A stretch of 64,000 nucleotides of DNA from Epiperipatus broadwayi (GCA_028023455.1 JAQFVV010012511.1:2482165-2546164), one strand, 5' to 3'; counted from the first letter of the stretch, positions 35,239 through 48,480 are shown. The notes: generated from the letters alone by a model not told the origin. Numbers and translations: made by a program.

Positions 35239-36730
35239 GAAGCAGTCAATCTTAGCTTAAGATTGTGCTTCATGTTTCTACCTACTAACCCGTGTTTAAA
35301 TCCCTATTTCCCATCCCGCTCCTTTTGTCATGTATATATATATTTCATGTATATATTTGAGATGCGTGCCTAAATTATAAAATTTAATGTTTCAATAACA
35401 TGTTTTAAAATTATTATTAATTCTTTCTATTAATTATTAGTTCTTTTTTATTAAAGTATTATAGATGCAGCTCAAATATATATATATATAGAAGCAAAAC
35501 TTACTAACAAAATATTGATGTTTTTAAATATGTATTATATGTCTTTTTAGCTTTTTCTTTTTAAATTGCTTGCTTTTCTATTAAACTATATATTTTTATA
35601 GAATCCAATATGGAAGATGCTACAGTAATTGTCTAAAAATAATTAAGGGTTGGAAGCACTATTGTTTTAATCTGGGGTAGGTATTTTTAATTAAAGTTTT
35701 ACTTAAAAGGGGATTAAGATTAGAGATACTTTTGTTAAAAAAACATGTTGTCAAATCTATTTCTAATCTGGAAATAGATTTGAATTTATTTTTGGACGTT
35801 ATCTTACTGTTGCATTTTCAAAAACAACTGATAAAAGAAAAAAGTATAAAATGACTGAATTTTGAATCAGAGGAGATTAGCTACTTTTAGAGAGAGGTAT
35901 TATAAACATATTTCGTTTTGCTTGAAACTTAAAAATGATGTAGCAGTAAATCCACCCTCTTGCTGACCCTGGTGGGTCATTCTTCCCGCTAATGTACCAT
36001 CTAACTGCTGCCCTGAAAGAAAGTAAAGATCCGATAAAGAACTTTAGAATGCTAATAGAAGTTTCCTGCCACTGAAGTACTTGCATTTCAATTGCCGTGC
36101 ACATGTCATACTTTAAAATGAATTCTTAAAATTGCAAGGTAAATTTCCAAGCCGCCACCTAATAGTCAATTTAGTCTAAATAATCTATCAAGATCTCTTC
36201 TCATGTATTCTTTAACTTTGCCTTTTATATATATATCTGTGAATGTAATTTTGCTCTCAAATGATTTCTTTATATCTAATCCTATCTCATATGCTTTTAA
36301 CCTTCCTTAACTTTGGTGCAGTCATTTATTTATAGATATTTATTACTTGATTTTATATATATGCTTTTTTTATTAATTTGCTAATTACAATCAAACTCAC
36401 GATTTTTAATTTATAAAAATCTTTTCTGTCATTTTTTAAGTAAACCTTCACGAAGCAAGTTATTAACGTCCATTTAAAACAATGCATTATTAATTAATAT
36501 ACTCGCCAGATTGTTTTTTGAGTTAACACTTTATTTATGATAAAATGTATTTGTTTAACTCTGGATTTTCTACCGGTGTAAATCCAGAACTTAAGCTAAT
36601 TAATGCTTTGAAATCTTTTAAAATGTTTTGTTTTTATTCAATTCTGAAAGAGTGACCCATTAATTATTTTCTATAACTGCCAGTCTTCTTATATTTTCCA
36701 TACTCTTAAAATTTCAAATCTTGTATTTAA
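35239..36730 (+). repeat. 1.49-kb direct repeat, copy 1
   Basis: Aligns along its full length with 38891-40377, with only scattered substitutions and small microsatellite differences. It opens with an imperfect hairpin (GAAGCAGTCAATCTTA paired with TAAGATTGTGCTTC). No recognised protein: a 75-codon minus ORF at 35877-36104 is kept in the other copy as 39523-39741, but at this identity that carries no weight. It does not begin TG and end CA, so it is not a canonical LTR. Confidence 0.9.
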
Positions 36731-38890
36731 TTGGTAAAATTGTATTCCATCATCTCTTGTTCACATACAGTAATAGAGCCCATGTTCTCTGAGTTAGATT
36801 TCAGACACAGATAAATGGGGATGTGTTTAGTGCTTTGTGCATCCAGAGGTGATCAATAATCATCCTGGTTGGCACAAAAGAGAATACTCTTTAAAGCCCA
36901 TGCACTATTATTTTTTATTTTACTTTAGTCTTATTAAAAATTTAGTTTTTTGCTTGTAGTTTGTAAGAGTTTCCCAGAGGAGTCTGGTTGTAGTATTTTA
37001 AGCAGTGGCCAACTGGGCCACTGCAAAGTCTGGAGAGTGATTTTAAAGAGAACAGTCTGATTAATAGTTTTTTGTAAGAATGGTCAGCTGAAAATTGGTT
37101 TCAATATTTACTGCAACTTGATAAAGTGCAGCAGTTGGTTTTAGCTGACCAGAGAATTTGCAGAAAAAGCTACCATGAACTAATGTTGCTGAAGGCAGGA
37201 GCTGCTACTATTTTCCTTCACAGGAGTTTTGGTTTTGAAGCTGGGTCACTTCTGAATCAATAGCCTAAAAAATGAGAACAAAATAGCTAGCAGAGTTATA
37301 TAAAGCTCCTATGAAGATCTAAGGACAGTTCAGTAGCTGCATTATAGTTTACTGCAGAGATTTGATTCATGAAGCCAGGGTCACTTCAAATGGATCAACT
37401 AGCTGCTTAAATATGTTCTAGAAGACAGCCTGACAATTGCTTGGACTACAAAAGAAATCTCATGGTATGCCAACAAATTACGGGAATTATATACTTTTAC
37501 CTGATGATGACAATCACTGGGGCCATACTCATCAAGAAAAATCTTCCAGCTTGCTGAAGAATTAATTACACGTATGCTGCATCAGATAAAGGCAGAGAAA
37601 CATCGATAAACATATATACATCTGGTGGTGAGTAGCTTTATATAGGTTTTTTTTTTCGGGCTTGGCTTCCGAACATGAGGCTTCGATATAAACACTCACA
37701 TACCCTGAGTACTGAAGTCTGTTTATATGTATTTTAAAAAAAAAAAGTTGTAAGAGATATAGCTTTTTTTTCATGTTTTATATGTTTAAAATAATGTGTT
37801 CAAAGTGTAAAATTCACTGTTTAAAGTTAAAACCCATATACTACAACCATAGTACAAATGTATTTTTTCTTCAATGTCATATATAAAGTTTTTTGTTCTT
37901 GAGACATATATGAAAAATGTATAAATAATTCATAAATCATTGATCACTCTGTCTTAGCTGGTGCCCTTATAAAAAGAAATTTTTCTAAGCAGTAGTGAGT
38001 CAAATGCAAAAATATTGGAAGTGGAGGGTTCGAACTCAGATTAAAAAAAGAAAAAAATATTGAAAGCAAAGATTTTTTGGGTTAATACTATGATGTATCA
38101 ATTTTAAACATGTAATAACCAGACTATGAGTTTTCTTTTAGATACATGGGTGTGACCAAGAGAAATTAAAAGAAATGGCTAGATTAGTATAAAATCTTAA
38201 ATAAACCAATTTTTTTTTCCAGCAAGCAAAAGCTAAATTTTCAGCTAAACTATAGTTGTGCAGATATATAGAAAGTGTGTGAGCAGTGAGTGGTTATGCA
38301 GGAGATGATTTTTTTTTAAAAAAGAAGAAATATGTGTATAGAATTTTTTTTTTTTTGTTAATTGAGTATATAATGTTTGTGTTTATTTTAAAAGCAAAGT
38401 GAAACAATTTAGCATGTGTATGGATTTTTTTTTGTTTTTCTGTCTTTTCCAATACTATGTAGTATTGTGTAGTGTATATAGAAGTGTATGTGTGTGTAAA
38501 ATCTATGTACTTGTATATGGTAGTGCTACATATATATGTACATAGGTGTGTATGTGCAATGTGTAGGAACAGATGTGTTTGAAAATCTTTATATGCTTTG
38601 CATTGCTATATATTTTCTTGGAAACCCATATGCCTGGAGAAATTGTGTTGTAGCCCAAGCATAGAATTTTTTTTTTCATTATATAGATGTGCAATTTTTT
38701 TTTTGATGTAACAGTTGAACAAATATTCACATCCCCAAATGATATTTCATATATATAGTTTTATATAACAAGATTGTGTATTGAATTTTGAAAATTTTCA
38801 TCGTTCTTTTGGTCGTCACTTGAAAACTCCTAGTCAAGGCATATTTTTTTAATGTTTTTGTTTTTTGTTTCATTGTATGTGTGGAGAAAT
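36731..38890. other. 2.16-kb unique spacer between the 1.49-kb repeats
   Basis: The segment 36,960-37,560 is noticeably less AT-rich but lacks ORFs. GGAGGGTTCGAACTC near 38,026 resembles a tRNA box B. The spacer starts TTGGTAAAATTG and ends with the purine-rich GTGTGGAGAAA; if the repeats were LTRs these would sit where a primer-binding site and polypurine tract belong. That reading is speculative. Confidence 0.5.
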
Positions 38891-40377
38891 GAAGCAGTCA
38901 ATCTTAGCTTAAGATTGTGCTTCATGTTTCTACCTACTAACCCGTGTTTAAATCCCTATTTCCCATCCCGCTCCTTTTGTCGTGTATATATATATTTCAT
39001 GTATATATTTGAGATGCGTGCCTAAATTATAAAATTTAATGTTTCAATAACATGTTTTAAAATTATTATTAATTCTTTCTATTAATTATTAGTTCTTTTT
39101 TATTAAAGTATTATAGATGTGGCTCAAATATATATATAGAAGCAAAACTTACTAACAAAATATTGATGTTTTTAAATATTTATTATATGTCATTTTTAGC
39201 TTTTTCTTTTTAAATTGCTTGCTTTTCTATTAAACTATATTTTTATAGAATCCAATATGAAAGATGCTACAGTAATTGTCTAAAAATAATTAAGGGTTGG
39301 AAGCACTATTGTTTTAATCTGGGGTAGGTATTTTTAATTAAAATTTTACTTAAAAGGGGATTAATTATTAGAGATACTTTTGTTAAAAAACATATTGTCA
39401 AATCTATTTCTAATCTGGAAATAGAGTTGAATTTATTTTTGGATGTTATCTTACTGTTGCATTTTCAAAAACAACTGATAAAAGAAAAAGTATAAAATGA
39501 CTGAATTTTGAATCAGAGGAGATTAGCTACTTTTAGAGAGAGGTATTATAAACATATTTCGTTTTGCTTGAAACTTAAAAATGATGTAGCAGTAAATCCA
39601 ACCTTTTGCTGACCCTGATGGGTCATTCTTCCCACTAATGTACCATCTAACTGCTGCCCTGAAAGAAAGTAAAGATCTGATAAAGAACTTTAGAATGCTA
39701 ATAGAAGTTTCCTGCCACCGAAATATTTGCATTTCAATCACTGTGCACGTGCCATACTTTAAAATGGATTTTTAAAAATGCAAGGTAAATTTCCAAGCCA
39801 CCACCTAATAGTCAATTTAGTCTAAATAATCTATCAAGATCTCTTCTCATGTATTCTTTAACTTTGCCTTTTATATATATATCTGTGAATGTAATTTTGC
39901 TCTCAAATGATTTCTTTATATCTAATCCTATCTCATATGCTTTTAACCTTCCTTAACTTCGGTGCAGTCATTTATTTATAGATATTTATTACTTGATTAT
40001 ATATATTTGCTTTTTTTTATTAATTTGCTAATCTCAAACAAACTGGCAATTTTTAATTTATAAAAATCTTTTCTGTCATTTTTTAAGTAAACCTTCACGA
40101 AGCAAGTTATTAACGTCCATTTAAAACAATGCATTATTAATTAATATACTCGCCAGATTGTTTTTCCAGTCAACATTTTATTTATGATAAAATGTATTTG
40201 TTTAACTCTGGATTTTCTACCGGTGTAAATCCAGAACTTAAGCTAATTAACGCTTTGAAATCTTTTAAAATGTTTTGTTTTTATTCAATTCTGAAAGGGT
40301 GACCCATTAATTATTTTCTATAACTGCCAGTCTTCTTATATTTTCCATACTCTTAAAATTTCAAATCTTGTATTTAA
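38891..40377 (+). repeat. 1.49-kb direct repeat, copy 2
   Basis: Second copy, 3652 bp downstream of the first. The 10 bp TTTAAATATT lie across the outer edge here (40373-40382) and also at the outer edge of copy 1 (35229-35238), which would fit one unit of about 5.1 kb bounded by a target duplication. The shared bases overlap the repeat end, so this is suggestive only. Confidence 0.9.
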
Positions 40378-40735
40378 ATATTTCAGTTATTGTAAAATCA
40401 ACGAAGGTCAGATTGATTTATTTTAACTAACAGAAAAAGGGATGGGGGGAAATCTTAATGTTTCTTTTACTAAATCAAATCTTAACATATATTTTATTAA
40501 TTTGAAATCTAAATCTTAATGTTTCCTTTGCTAAATAAAATCTTCAAGTATATTTTAGTAAATGAAATCTAAATTTCTCTATATATATTATAATTGTATG
40601 GTGTATTATAGTATTCAAACAAGGGTCATTTATTTTTAAAGCAGTAAAATTTATTCAATGTTGTTAGGGACATGTATCATTACTGCGTTTCTGTCATTTA
40701 GCCTATCTTCGTATTATATATATATTACGTGCTTC

Positions 40736-40830
40736 TAGTCTTTTAATCTGGGGGTTGCGACAAGTTCGAACCCATAGATTTCTTTTCGTACCTCATTCCA
40801 TAGACAGTTGAGCTATCTGAAACCACATTT
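40736..40830 (-). mobile_element. tRNA-like SINE head
   Basis: On the minus strand, box A-like TAGCTCAACTGTCTATGG is followed about 45 bp later by box B GGGTTCGAAC. A GC-richer segment extends above it to about 41,075 (GGTGATCCCGTAAG, GGCCTCTCGTGTCGGTTACA, CAAAAGTCTGGGCCATGCC) and may belong to the same or an adjacent old SINE. Ends and target duplication are unclear. Confidence 0.6.
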
Positions 40831-41075
40831 ATTCCATATAAAATGCCTCTGGCGGTGATCCCGTAAGTTTGGACACGCTATGCATATTCACTTCATATAG
40901 ATAAAAGGCCTCTCGTGTCGGTTACACCAGCAAAAGTCTGGGCCATGCCATGCCTATCCACTTTTCTCTAAGCACTACCCAAGAAGGGGTATGAGATTTC
41001 ATTTTTCATCCAGAAGCATGACTTTTTCTCTTAGTTATTTTAGGCTATTATGCCAGCACCACAAACTTCTTCGTA

Positions 41076-41879
41076 TTATTATTATTATTTCTTTTGCTTC
41101 ATGACCCAGTTTTAATGCTCTAATATTAAAATTAAGCTCTGCTTAAAAGATATATATAAATGCCAATTACTTCTATTTTATTAATTAAGTTTATTTCAAT
41201 CATATACAATCCTACCTTCATAATTTATATATCTATATTTAAGAGTATCTATATACCTTGGGAAAAATAAAGCGTTCGTCTTACTATTGTTAAATGATTT
41301 TCATTAAATATTTTTGTCATAGTTCAAATATAATCTTTTAACTGTCTTTTGTTTATTTTCATGACCTCAATGGCATGAAAATAATTTATATCATATGTAT
41401 AATGAATTTCGGAATGCTCCTAGAAATATATATGTTAGTCACCATATTTCAGAACAGTAAATCAAAGCGTTAATCGCAGTATTATGTAATTCTTTCTAAT
41501 ATCTGATTGGCATTTTAATATTGGACCCACCAAAGATGTGTGTTTATTTGTAATATATTATTTAGCTAATAAAGAGCATATGAGAAATAATAGCATGAAT
41601 GACACTATGTAATTATCTACCACTTGCTCATTCATGCACATACTAATGTACTTAATTTATAAATGTATAATAATTTGTCAGTATATTAAAATATATTTTA
41701 TTGTCTAACTTATTTGAGTAGTTTGAATTCCTTTTTCCTCCACTTCCACATATTACAGCCATGCTTCTGTATATTTTAATATAGTCATAGTTAATAGATG
41801 TCTCATTGTTTTGCTCAGCTTTGCTAGTCGGCCGGATTAAGATTAATTCTCATGTGCCATCACTATGATGTTATTCATT
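41076..41879. other. AT-rich intergenic DNA, nothing recognised
   Basis: A short (ATT)n run is present near 41,075-41,090. No other feature is supported. Confidence 0.5.
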
Positions 41880-42140
41880 AGGTGTTAGATCTGGGGCTTA
41901 GAGAGTGGGTTCGAATCCAGGCTGGTCCCTGACCTAAATCTTGGGCTTGACTGGGTTTGAAGTACATTTTATGAGTTCCAGCTCATGTTAGATGGATAAA
42001 CATGTTTTGACCGGTACAATATATACATGTATGTTAGTTTATTTCCTGAAGCTTAAAGCAGGTGCCGCCCATGTAATTTATGCAAATAAATTATGTAAAT
42101 GTAAATCATGAAATTATGCTGCATCCGATCATTACAATAT
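41880..42140 (+). mobile_element. tRNA-derived SINE
   Basis: GGTGTTAGATCTGGGGCTTA and GAGTGGGTTCGAATCC give a tRNA-like head with a very good box B. The body contains GGGCTTGACTGGG and ends AAATTATGCTGCATCCGATC, ATTACA and a TA-rich tail. The 3' part is shared with 34249-34345. The box A region is weak, so the head may be truncated. Confidence 0.7.
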
Positions 42141-42895
42141 ATATATATATGTTGTATTTACAAGTATCTGGATTTATTGCATATATCTCCTTTGAAATCA
42201 TCATTTGAGGAGTTTTATTTGCTTTTTGTAATTTATTTATTAGATGTTAATTGATATGATTTAAAATGAAGAACAATTAAAGAAATTAGGTTTTTAATCA
42301 TTCTGTTTTTACATTTTTTTTTTAAAAAAAGTGGAATTTCTTATTTCTGAATTGTAATTACTACTTGATCGCATTATTAGTCAGTTCTTTTCCGTTTATT
42401 CGTTTCAAAAAATACTTCCATTTGCATTTTATTTTACTCATGTTAAACTACTATTCCCTATCAAATTACTTTATTCTTTTTAAGCCATAATCCCTTAGAA
42501 GTTCAGCTGAAGCAAAAAGTTTTGTTTTATGACTTTCATGGTTTTGAATTTTAATTGATCTTGTATGTTCTAAAACAATTTAAATTAAGGCACACCTCAT
42601 AGTCTCAATTAAAATTTAGTATATACATACATTTTTTTATTTATTCTATACGTTTAATTGATTATGCAAGGAACCAACAAGCTTTTTTGCTACCTTAAAG
42701 CAAATCTCTTTCCATCGCTAAATAAATAAATCATTTTGAATTATATACCAATCCATATTCTACCTAAGAGTTACTATAGTAGACTTTTTTTAATAATAAT
42801 AATAATAAAACCTTTAATATACTTAACGCATTGTTATAACAAATTTTATTTCACCTTTATTTTGTAATTAATAATATGCTACTGCGTTGCAGTGA
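42141..42895. other. AT-rich intergenic DNA with short (TAA)n run
   Basis: A TAATAATAA run lies near 42,792-42,808. Nothing else recognised. Confidence 0.5.
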
Positions 42896-43581
42896 AACTT
42901 TTACATAATAGTTTGTAGGCTTTTTTTATATTATAATTTCTGCAGACTAAGTGCTTTCAGAGCCCTTGTTGCTCCACAATCATAATCTCTATATTATCAA
43001 CGTTATTATATGCAAATGTATGCAAAATTATTTCCTATACTATCTATTTTATACTATCCATTTTTTGGAAATGGCAAAACAAGTGTCTTTTCTATTAATT
43101 GATTTGACATCACTGGTGATAAAACAAGCTTCCTTAATTTTTTTTTTGATGTCATTCCTTTCTGTGCATAATATATCAGCCTTGGAGGGTTCAAATCTGT
43201 GATTGGCTCAACACAAATACACATATACAAGAGCAACAACCCCCAAAAAAGGCAGTTCTGTATTTGCTGACCATCAACAAGAGCTCAGCCACAGATTTTA
43301 ACCCTCCAAGGCTGATATATTATCCACAGAAAGGAATGACATCACGAGAAAAATTAAGGAAGCTAGTTTTATCATCAGTGTTGTCAAATCAATTAATAGA
43401 AAAGACACTTGTTTTGCTATTTCCAAAAAATGGATAGTATAGGAAATAATTTTGCATACATTTGCATATAAGAATGTTGACAATATAGAAACTATGATTG
43501 TGGAGCAACAAGGGCTCTGAAAGCGCTTAATCTGCAGAAATTATAATATTAAAAAAGCCTACAAACTATTATATAAAAGTT
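42896..43581. repeat. Large inverted repeat, ~300-bp arms and 88-bp loop
   Basis: The left arm (42896-43201) and right arm (43290-43581) are inverted copies along their whole length with few differences, from ATAATAGTTTGTAGGC at the outer ends to CCTTGGAGGGTT at the inner ends. The loop is 43202-43289. Matching ORFs read from both arms (42951-43202 plus, 43298-43483 minus) are the same short sequence seen twice. The outer ends show no clear target duplication. It is either a foldback element or an inverted duplication. Confidence 0.92.
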
Positions 43582-43739
43582 GTTACAAAAATTAATCTAT
43601 TTAAATATGAAACGAACAAAATATTTTTTTATATATTATAAAACTAAAGTATTCGGACTATTACTGTGAATCAATAAATATCACGTTCTTCTTTTTTAAT
43701 TTACTATGGGTTGTAAAATGGCTTCTTCTTAAAAGTAGT

Positions 43740-44090
43740 CTGAAGTTTTTATGCATAGGCTATATGACCAAAAACTTTCTTATCTAAGTAAAATATTTTC
43801 TATCTATAAAATCATTTTATACCACAATAAATTCATCTACATCTTATTCTTTATTACTATATTATCTTTTCCAACATTGGTTCATTTCTTTTTTTTTCTT
43901 CCAATGACATTTAATAAAAAGTTTTATTCATTCCATTATCCTATTCTTATACGCCCCAATTTCACTATAAAGACTTAAACAAAAAACATTACAAAATCTC
44001 AATATCTTTCACTTTTTTAAATTTTCCATTCCACATATAATTTATCCTCTTCAATATCATACACTTTAAAAATAAGTGTTCAATACTCTT

Positions 44091-44171
<81 letters not shown>

Positions 44172-44570
44172 TTTACATAATTACATTTACAATTCAGATC
44201 CTTTAATAACATCTAAAGCTTCTCACCTTTACACCAAATAATAATAAACTTTCTTTGGATCATTTACATCATTTCATCCATATTCATTTCCTATAACTCT
44301 TCTTTTTTATATATATTTATCCCTTTTCTTCACTTCTTATAATTACATAACCTAATATATTCTCTATTTATTACTTTTTTAAAACATAAATTTATGGAAA
44401 TGAATCCTTTTTTTCTAGCTTTGCATATTGTAAAATCCTTGTTATTCAATATGTTTGATATCCTCTTCATATAATCCAATTAAACACTATTTTTACTAAT
44501 CTCTTTTCATTACTTTCCTACTTTCTTCACAACAATAGAATAAAAGAATATAAAGCAATATATAGCTGTT
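43740..44570. other. G-poor, pyrimidine-rich strand-asymmetric segment
   Basis: For about 800 bp the plus strand has very few G while C is common. It surrounds the (TC)n tract but extends far beyond it. ORFs such as 43751-43978 reflect this composition. No repeat match in the window explains it. Confidence 0.6.
44088..44168. repeat. (TC)n microsatellite, about 80 bp
   Basis: Nearly pure CT/TC repeat, preceded by TTTCTTTC. Long polypyrimidine mirror tracts of this kind can form triplex DNA. Confidence 0.98.
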
Positions 44571-46676
44571 CCTATGTCTTCTACTACATCAAATAATATC
44601 TGACTTATCATCAGCAGTATCACAAAAAATATAACTTTTTACAATCAGTTCTACTAATGAATTTGATCAACTTATACGTTTTTAGTTAAACATATTTCTC
44701 ATGTGATAACTAGTTTTTAAAAATGGCTATGAAATTTTAACATTAAGCCAATAAACATCACATGACCACCACTTCTTACGCTTATTGTGTGGCAATACGT
44801 GTATAATGAGTTTTGCCTGTTTTAAATTTTAACATTGTAGTATTTTGTTCATGTTCCACTTGCAAGTGGGAAATTAAATACATAGTACAAAAGAAATTTA
44901 ATTAATTTAAAATATATTTATGAAATCAAATTTTATCTTGCTTTACCAAAAACTATAATTCTCTCCACTTCTATAGTATATATTACAATACACGTGCCAC
45001 GATATACTTTGTATCTGTTTAAAAAATTGTCCAATATCTGTAATCTTTTAATAAGTGCAGTTCTCTTTTTATGGTCTTATGAAGTTATTCAAAAATGATT
45101 CCAAATTTTGATGTATTTTTATACTGAAAATTACCGAAGTTCTTAAAACAATTAAGTACCCTACAGCAAAAATTCATAGTTTATATAATTCTCCACACAC
45201 ACAAAAAAAAACCCCAAAGAAAATCATGTGAGATTCATTATGATTGGTGCAATATTTGTTGACTTATTAAATAACAGACAAACAAAGAAACAAACTTTTC
45301 ACATTTATATAGTAATATGAAATTATTTCACATTGAATAGGCTTATTTTCTTAAAACAATTTATCACCCACTATCTTATGTAAATGTTGAGTATATATTT
45401 TAGTGATTTTCTTTTCTTGCTTCCTAACCAATAATTGAATGGCTAACTATAATAGGTATGGGCTAGTTAAAAATTCTAAACTTGTATATAAATTTTTAAT
45501 TAACTGAGAAAATAATTAAATTTTTACTGGATTTATTAGTTTAACATTTGAGAGAAATCGAACTATTTTAAACATTTTTTTTAAATTTATGTAACTATTA
45601 ATAATAATGTAGGGGTTAGCATAAAACTAAACATTTTGAATGATATTCTCTATTTTCTTCAAGTGTTACTGACTTGACTAATATTACTGTTGATTCAAAA
45701 TTGTAGCATTTGACTTTGTGAATACTGAATTTAAGGTGATTCTTTAAACAAGTGGGCTAAAATTGTTTTAGGCAACAATGAGTATAAATATTGTATAGTT
45801 ACCTATGATGGTCATCCTGACTACTTTTTTTAATTTTAAGATATGAAAATCAATGATTATTTTTCAAACATTAATCAAACATATAACCACAAGTAAAATG
45901 CTATCATTCAATACTTGTTAAAATCTCATCAATTAGACAGATGAGTCTAATTCAGTGGTCATCTTTATAGAAATGTTAAATAGTTGATTGATTTGAAGTG
46001 GGCTGTTAATTACCTATATATGTATACATTCATTATAATTTTGATGGAAAAACTTTGTCACATTATACTTCCAATACCAGATGCTTGGTATTAGTTTAAC
46101 TTCACTGAATAAAATTTGAGTAAAAAGAAATATATTTATATAATATTTGTCCTAAGGTTTATAGTGATTTTATTATTTATAATTATATGTTGAACTATTT
46201 TCACCATCTTATTAAATTTTCATTTTCAAGCATAAAAAAAGTTAGAATTTTTTAATATAATGGATTAAAAAATGCTAAATTCTTTCAAACTTACATTTCA
46301 TTAGGATAAAAGTATAAAGGTGATTGGGGCAATTTTCTTTATCAGATTCTGCTTCTAGATAAAAGTCAAAAGATGAAAGTCAACAAACATTAGCCACTCT
46401 GTCTTCTATTTTCAAAGCTCCACTTTAGACAGTAGGGAGTGAAAGCATTAATGATAAGATTAGTGATAGTCAATAGATATTAGATATTACTGATAATTTG
46501 AATTTTATATAGCTAAAAAAATCTAGTTATCTCAGATCAAAACTCTACTTATTATGAATAAAATTACTATTTGTTGTATGCATTATGTTTGCTTCCCTTT
46601 CTGAATATAGACAGATAAATCACAAATTGGTATTATAGTTTATAAGAAAATAATTTAATGTCAAATAACTTATTAA
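44571..46676. other. AT-rich intergenic DNA, nothing recognised
   Basis: No paired termini, arrays or coding motifs found up to the Gypsy insertion. Confidence 0.5.
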
Positions 46677-46681
46677 ATAGG

Positions 46682-47201
46682 TGTGGTGTCACAGACAAAT
46701 TGGTTTAGGATTGTTTAAAATTTATTGTGTAAATGGTTTTGTAAAATTAGAGGGATTCATAAATAAGTATACAATTGTATGGCTAAATAATATTATAATT
46801 ATCTAATGTAATGATGTCATACTATATATGGTTTGAGGGTTTAAGTAAAATTTACTTCCAAAATACTTTGCCTTATAAGGTGATATTGGGGCTAAATCAA
46901 AACCCATAGGGACGAATGAAGGGCTCAGTTAGCAGACTATATAAGGAAGGTATTTATGGAATGAGTGATGTTTTGTTTGAATCCAGAAGTTAGGTATATA
47001 AGTGGGATGTAAAGGGAGAAATGTAGTAGTAAAACATTAGAGACTACAGTGCGGGCAGACCTATGATACCCAACTTTAAAGGAATGCTTTACCGACATAT
47101 GTAACAGTTATGTATGTAATTGAATATTGATGGAAATTAAACTAATATATTAACTCATGCAATCTGTCTAAATTTCTCATTTATTTGATGCATACATGTC
47201 A
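46682..47201 (+). repeat. 5' LTR of the Gypsy element
   Basis: 520 bp, TG...CA ends. Contains GTATATAAGTGGGATGTAAA, a TATA-like motif followed by a likely start region, and an A-rich AATTAAACTAATATATTAAC near the 3' end. The match to the 3' LTR is continuous apart from substitutions and indels. Confidence 0.93.
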
Positions 47202-47279
47202 AAGCTGGTGCAGTCAGACAGGATCACGATTAGACTGATTTTGGGACAGCAACAAATGTCAGACTTAGTATTAAACTAA

Positions 47280-48050
47280 AAAAGGGAACCATGACTGGAA
47301 ATAAATTTATGCGTCAAAAATGGCTGCCAATATACAATTGTGAATAGCAGACTTTGATGTTGAAAATCTTAGCAACTGGCCATTATATGTAAAATTAGTA
47401 GAGAAACATTTCTTGATAAATAGCGTCAAAGAAAATCATATAAAAATAGCTACTCTTTTGGGTTTGCAGGGATCAAAGTATTGGAAATAGCCAACCATTT
47501 GTATGAGCCTGAAACTTTACCATATAATGAGGTAGATGTGAAATTAACTGCAGAATTTTGCCCTCTACCATCAAAACATATCGCAAGATTACATTTTAGA
47601 CTACGATGACAGGAAAAAGGTGAAACCTTTAAGGAATATGATGCGGCTCTATGCAACTTAGCAAAAAACTGTGTGTATGGCTAGTTCTTAAAAGAAGCAC
47701 TCCTCAAGCAATTGTTACTAGGATTGCACAAAACAAAATTCCGCAAACAGTTATTAGCAGATTTGACAAAAACATATAGGGAATCAATAGAAAAGGGAAT
47801 GGCATATGAATTAGTAATCAACCAAGCTAAAAAATACATAAATAACACATTGCAGCATATGCAATATCAGTCAATCTAGAGAACAGTTGAACAAGAAGGG
47901 AAAGGCAAGAGCCAGAAAGATTATAGGTGCAATTGTGTATATTACTGCTACAGAAAACTGAGATACCTCGAGCGAAATTGTAGTCAATCCCAGTGCAAAT
48001 TGTCAAGCCATAGATTATGAGGACTTCTGGCAACAGAATTTGTCTAATTA
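47280..48050 (+). pseudogene. Gypsy gag remnant with decayed zinc knuckle
   Basis: Pieces of a gag polyprotein can be read in shifting frames. They include ADFDVENLSNWPLYVKL followed by ATLLGLQGSKYW (about 47,350-47,455), a KEYDAALCNLAKNC segment (about 47,630-47,672) typical of the capsid C-terminal part, and a knuckle-like CYYC-type cluster near 47,940 in which the usual histidine position is a tyrosine. Several in-frame stops separate the pieces. The normal protein forms the cytoplasmic particle and packages element RNA. This copy cannot. Confidence 0.8.
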
Positions 48051-48079
48051 AGTTTAAGACAGAAATCTCCAGAAATGTA

Positions 48080-48480
48080 CAATATAAAAGTGTTAAAGAG
48101 TGCAAAGTCCAAAATTAAGCAAATATTATACGTAGAAGGAAAGCATTTCAAAATAGATAGCAGCTTGGGAGTCTCTCTTATATCTTTAAGAGATTGGAAT
48201 AACATTACTAAAGAAAGCAAATTTTTTTAAAAAAATCAAGAGAACTGAAGTTTGCACTAGAGACGTAAATGGAAACATGTTTGAGATTGTCAGAAGAGTT
48301 TTAGTGAGAGTAAAATTGAACGCAAACAGCAGAGTGCTACCATTATTTATAGTGCATAACTGAATAAACCCACTGATCAGTAGGAACTGGTTCTGACCAC
48401 TGGGAATTATGATCAAGGTAATAAAAAAATTAATATGGTAAAGAAATACAAAATAAATTCCCACTTCGATTTAGTACAAG
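48080..48480 (+). pseudogene. Degenerate protease-like segment of the Gypsy element
   Basis: A segment reading VEGKHFKIDSSLGVSLISL (about 48,135-48,185) sits where the retropepsin follows gag. The expected Asp-Thr/Ser-Gly triad is degraded, and stops and frameshifts follow. Identification rests on position and partial resemblance. It is inactive. Confidence 0.55.

Noticed and set aside
35877-36104. 75-codon ORF conserved at 39523-39741
   Set aside because: Both lie in near-identical repeats, so retention of the frame is not evidence of selection.
35239-40377. Canonical LTR retrotransposon
   Set aside because: The long direct repeats lack TG...CA ends and the spacer has no gag or pol traces. 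Left as an open finding.
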